Assembly (NCBI GenBank): GCA_027073875.1 | Contig: JALTEO010000382.1 | Location: forward strand, 1-5,594 | Direction: 5' to 3' | Origin: Bacteroidales bacterium | Lineage (GTDB): Bacteria > Bacteroidota > Bacteroidia > Bacteroidales > JALTDM01 | Length of the DNA stretch: 5,594 nt | Shown: positions 5,503 to 5,594 of the stretch, in pieces | Layout of the letters: each line of letters begins with the position of its first letter | Numbering within the stretch: position 1 is the stretch's first letter | Position numbers and translations under genes: made by a program | Notes under the pieces: model-generated | The model's input: only the letters and a program-made list of their open reading frames with translations | Told to the model about the DNA's origin: nothing | The model's database searches: none

Positions 5503-5594
5503 ATGAAAGCACAAGACATAACATTTTTTATTAACGAATGGGGAAAGGGTATTGTTAGCATTGGGAAGTTTAATGAATCTCCGGTAAAACAAAA
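5503..5594 (+). CDS. NTF2-like protein, second tandem copy (5' end only)
   Basis: Starts MKAQDITFFINEWGKGIVSI and continues to residue 30, where the window ends. All 92 bases present are identical to the first 92 bases of the gene at 4731. It has its own promoter and repeat element, so it would be expressed independently of the first copy. Whether it is full length, identical throughout, or followed by further copies cannot be seen. Confidence 0.85.
   Translation, partial: MKAQDITFFINEWGKGIVSIGKFNESPVKQ

Larger units (their letters stand above)
4515..5594 (+). repeat. Tandem duplication, 772-base period, of repeat element plus NTF2-like gene
   Basis: Bases 4515-4822 align with 5287-5594 with no gaps. 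The 216 non-coding bases differ at 15 positions, eight of them within the first 28 bases. The 92 coding bases do not differ at all. Homology begins sharply at TGTT (4515 / 5287), immediately before hairpin 1, so the repeat element marks the edge of the duplicated unit. Confidence 0.92.

Noticed and set aside
5404..5592. Minus-strand frame with periodic NYELSITNYEL and SSQSAVC, and a related one at 4722-4979
   Set aside because: The periodic peptide is the heptamer array read as protein, and the rest is antisense to the NTF2-like gene.

Overview
The window looks like chromosomal DNA of a Bacteroidota (Bacteroidetes) bacterium, probably an uncultured or environmental lineage. It is AT-rich. Three start regions carry the phylum's distinctive -7 promoter motif TAnnTTTG, with no Shine-Dalgarno-like sequence visible. 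The protein families also fit: a very long NtrY-type sensor kinase, an RlmH ending in SHQMVRLFFVEQLYRA, and a small NTF2-like protein ending in HHSSLPY. No phage, plasmid or transposase gene is visible.

Left part (1-4237, all minus strand) is a compact operon. It reads leftward from rlmH (23S rRNA pseudouridine-1915 N3-methyltransferase; best start GTG at 4237). One base later comes a 1207-residue polytopic sensor histidine kinase (3771-148). After about 10 bases follows the open 5' end of a third, unidentified and probably membrane-associated reading frame that runs off the window (137-1). A TACTTTTG -7 element lies 14 bases upstream of the rlmH GTG. It falls inside the longer TTG-started frame, which settles the start choice.

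Right part (4238-5594) is repeat-rich and divergent from the operon. A composite repeat occurs three times. It has two short hairpins with CC-TAC-GG type cores exactly 37 bases apart, then an ACAATTAATTTA spacer, then an array of imperfect heptamers. The second and third copies each lead directly into a TAnnTTTG promoter and a small plus-strand gene for a 152-residue NTF2-like (SnoaL/CaMKII-association-domain-like) protein. Repeat and gene are tandemly duplicated with a 772-base period; the window ends 92 bases into the second gene copy. Those 92 coding bases are identical between copies, whereas the 216 bases before them differ at 15 positions. The first repeat copy (about 4358-4491) has no gene and is partly degraded.

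The repeat region is the most unusual part of the window. One hairpin shows a compensatory base-pair change between copies, the 37-base spacing is invariant, and the heptamer array abuts the promoter. This suggests a REP/REPIN-like structured element, possibly mobilised in trans, that travels with or regulates the tandem gene. That functional reading is inference.
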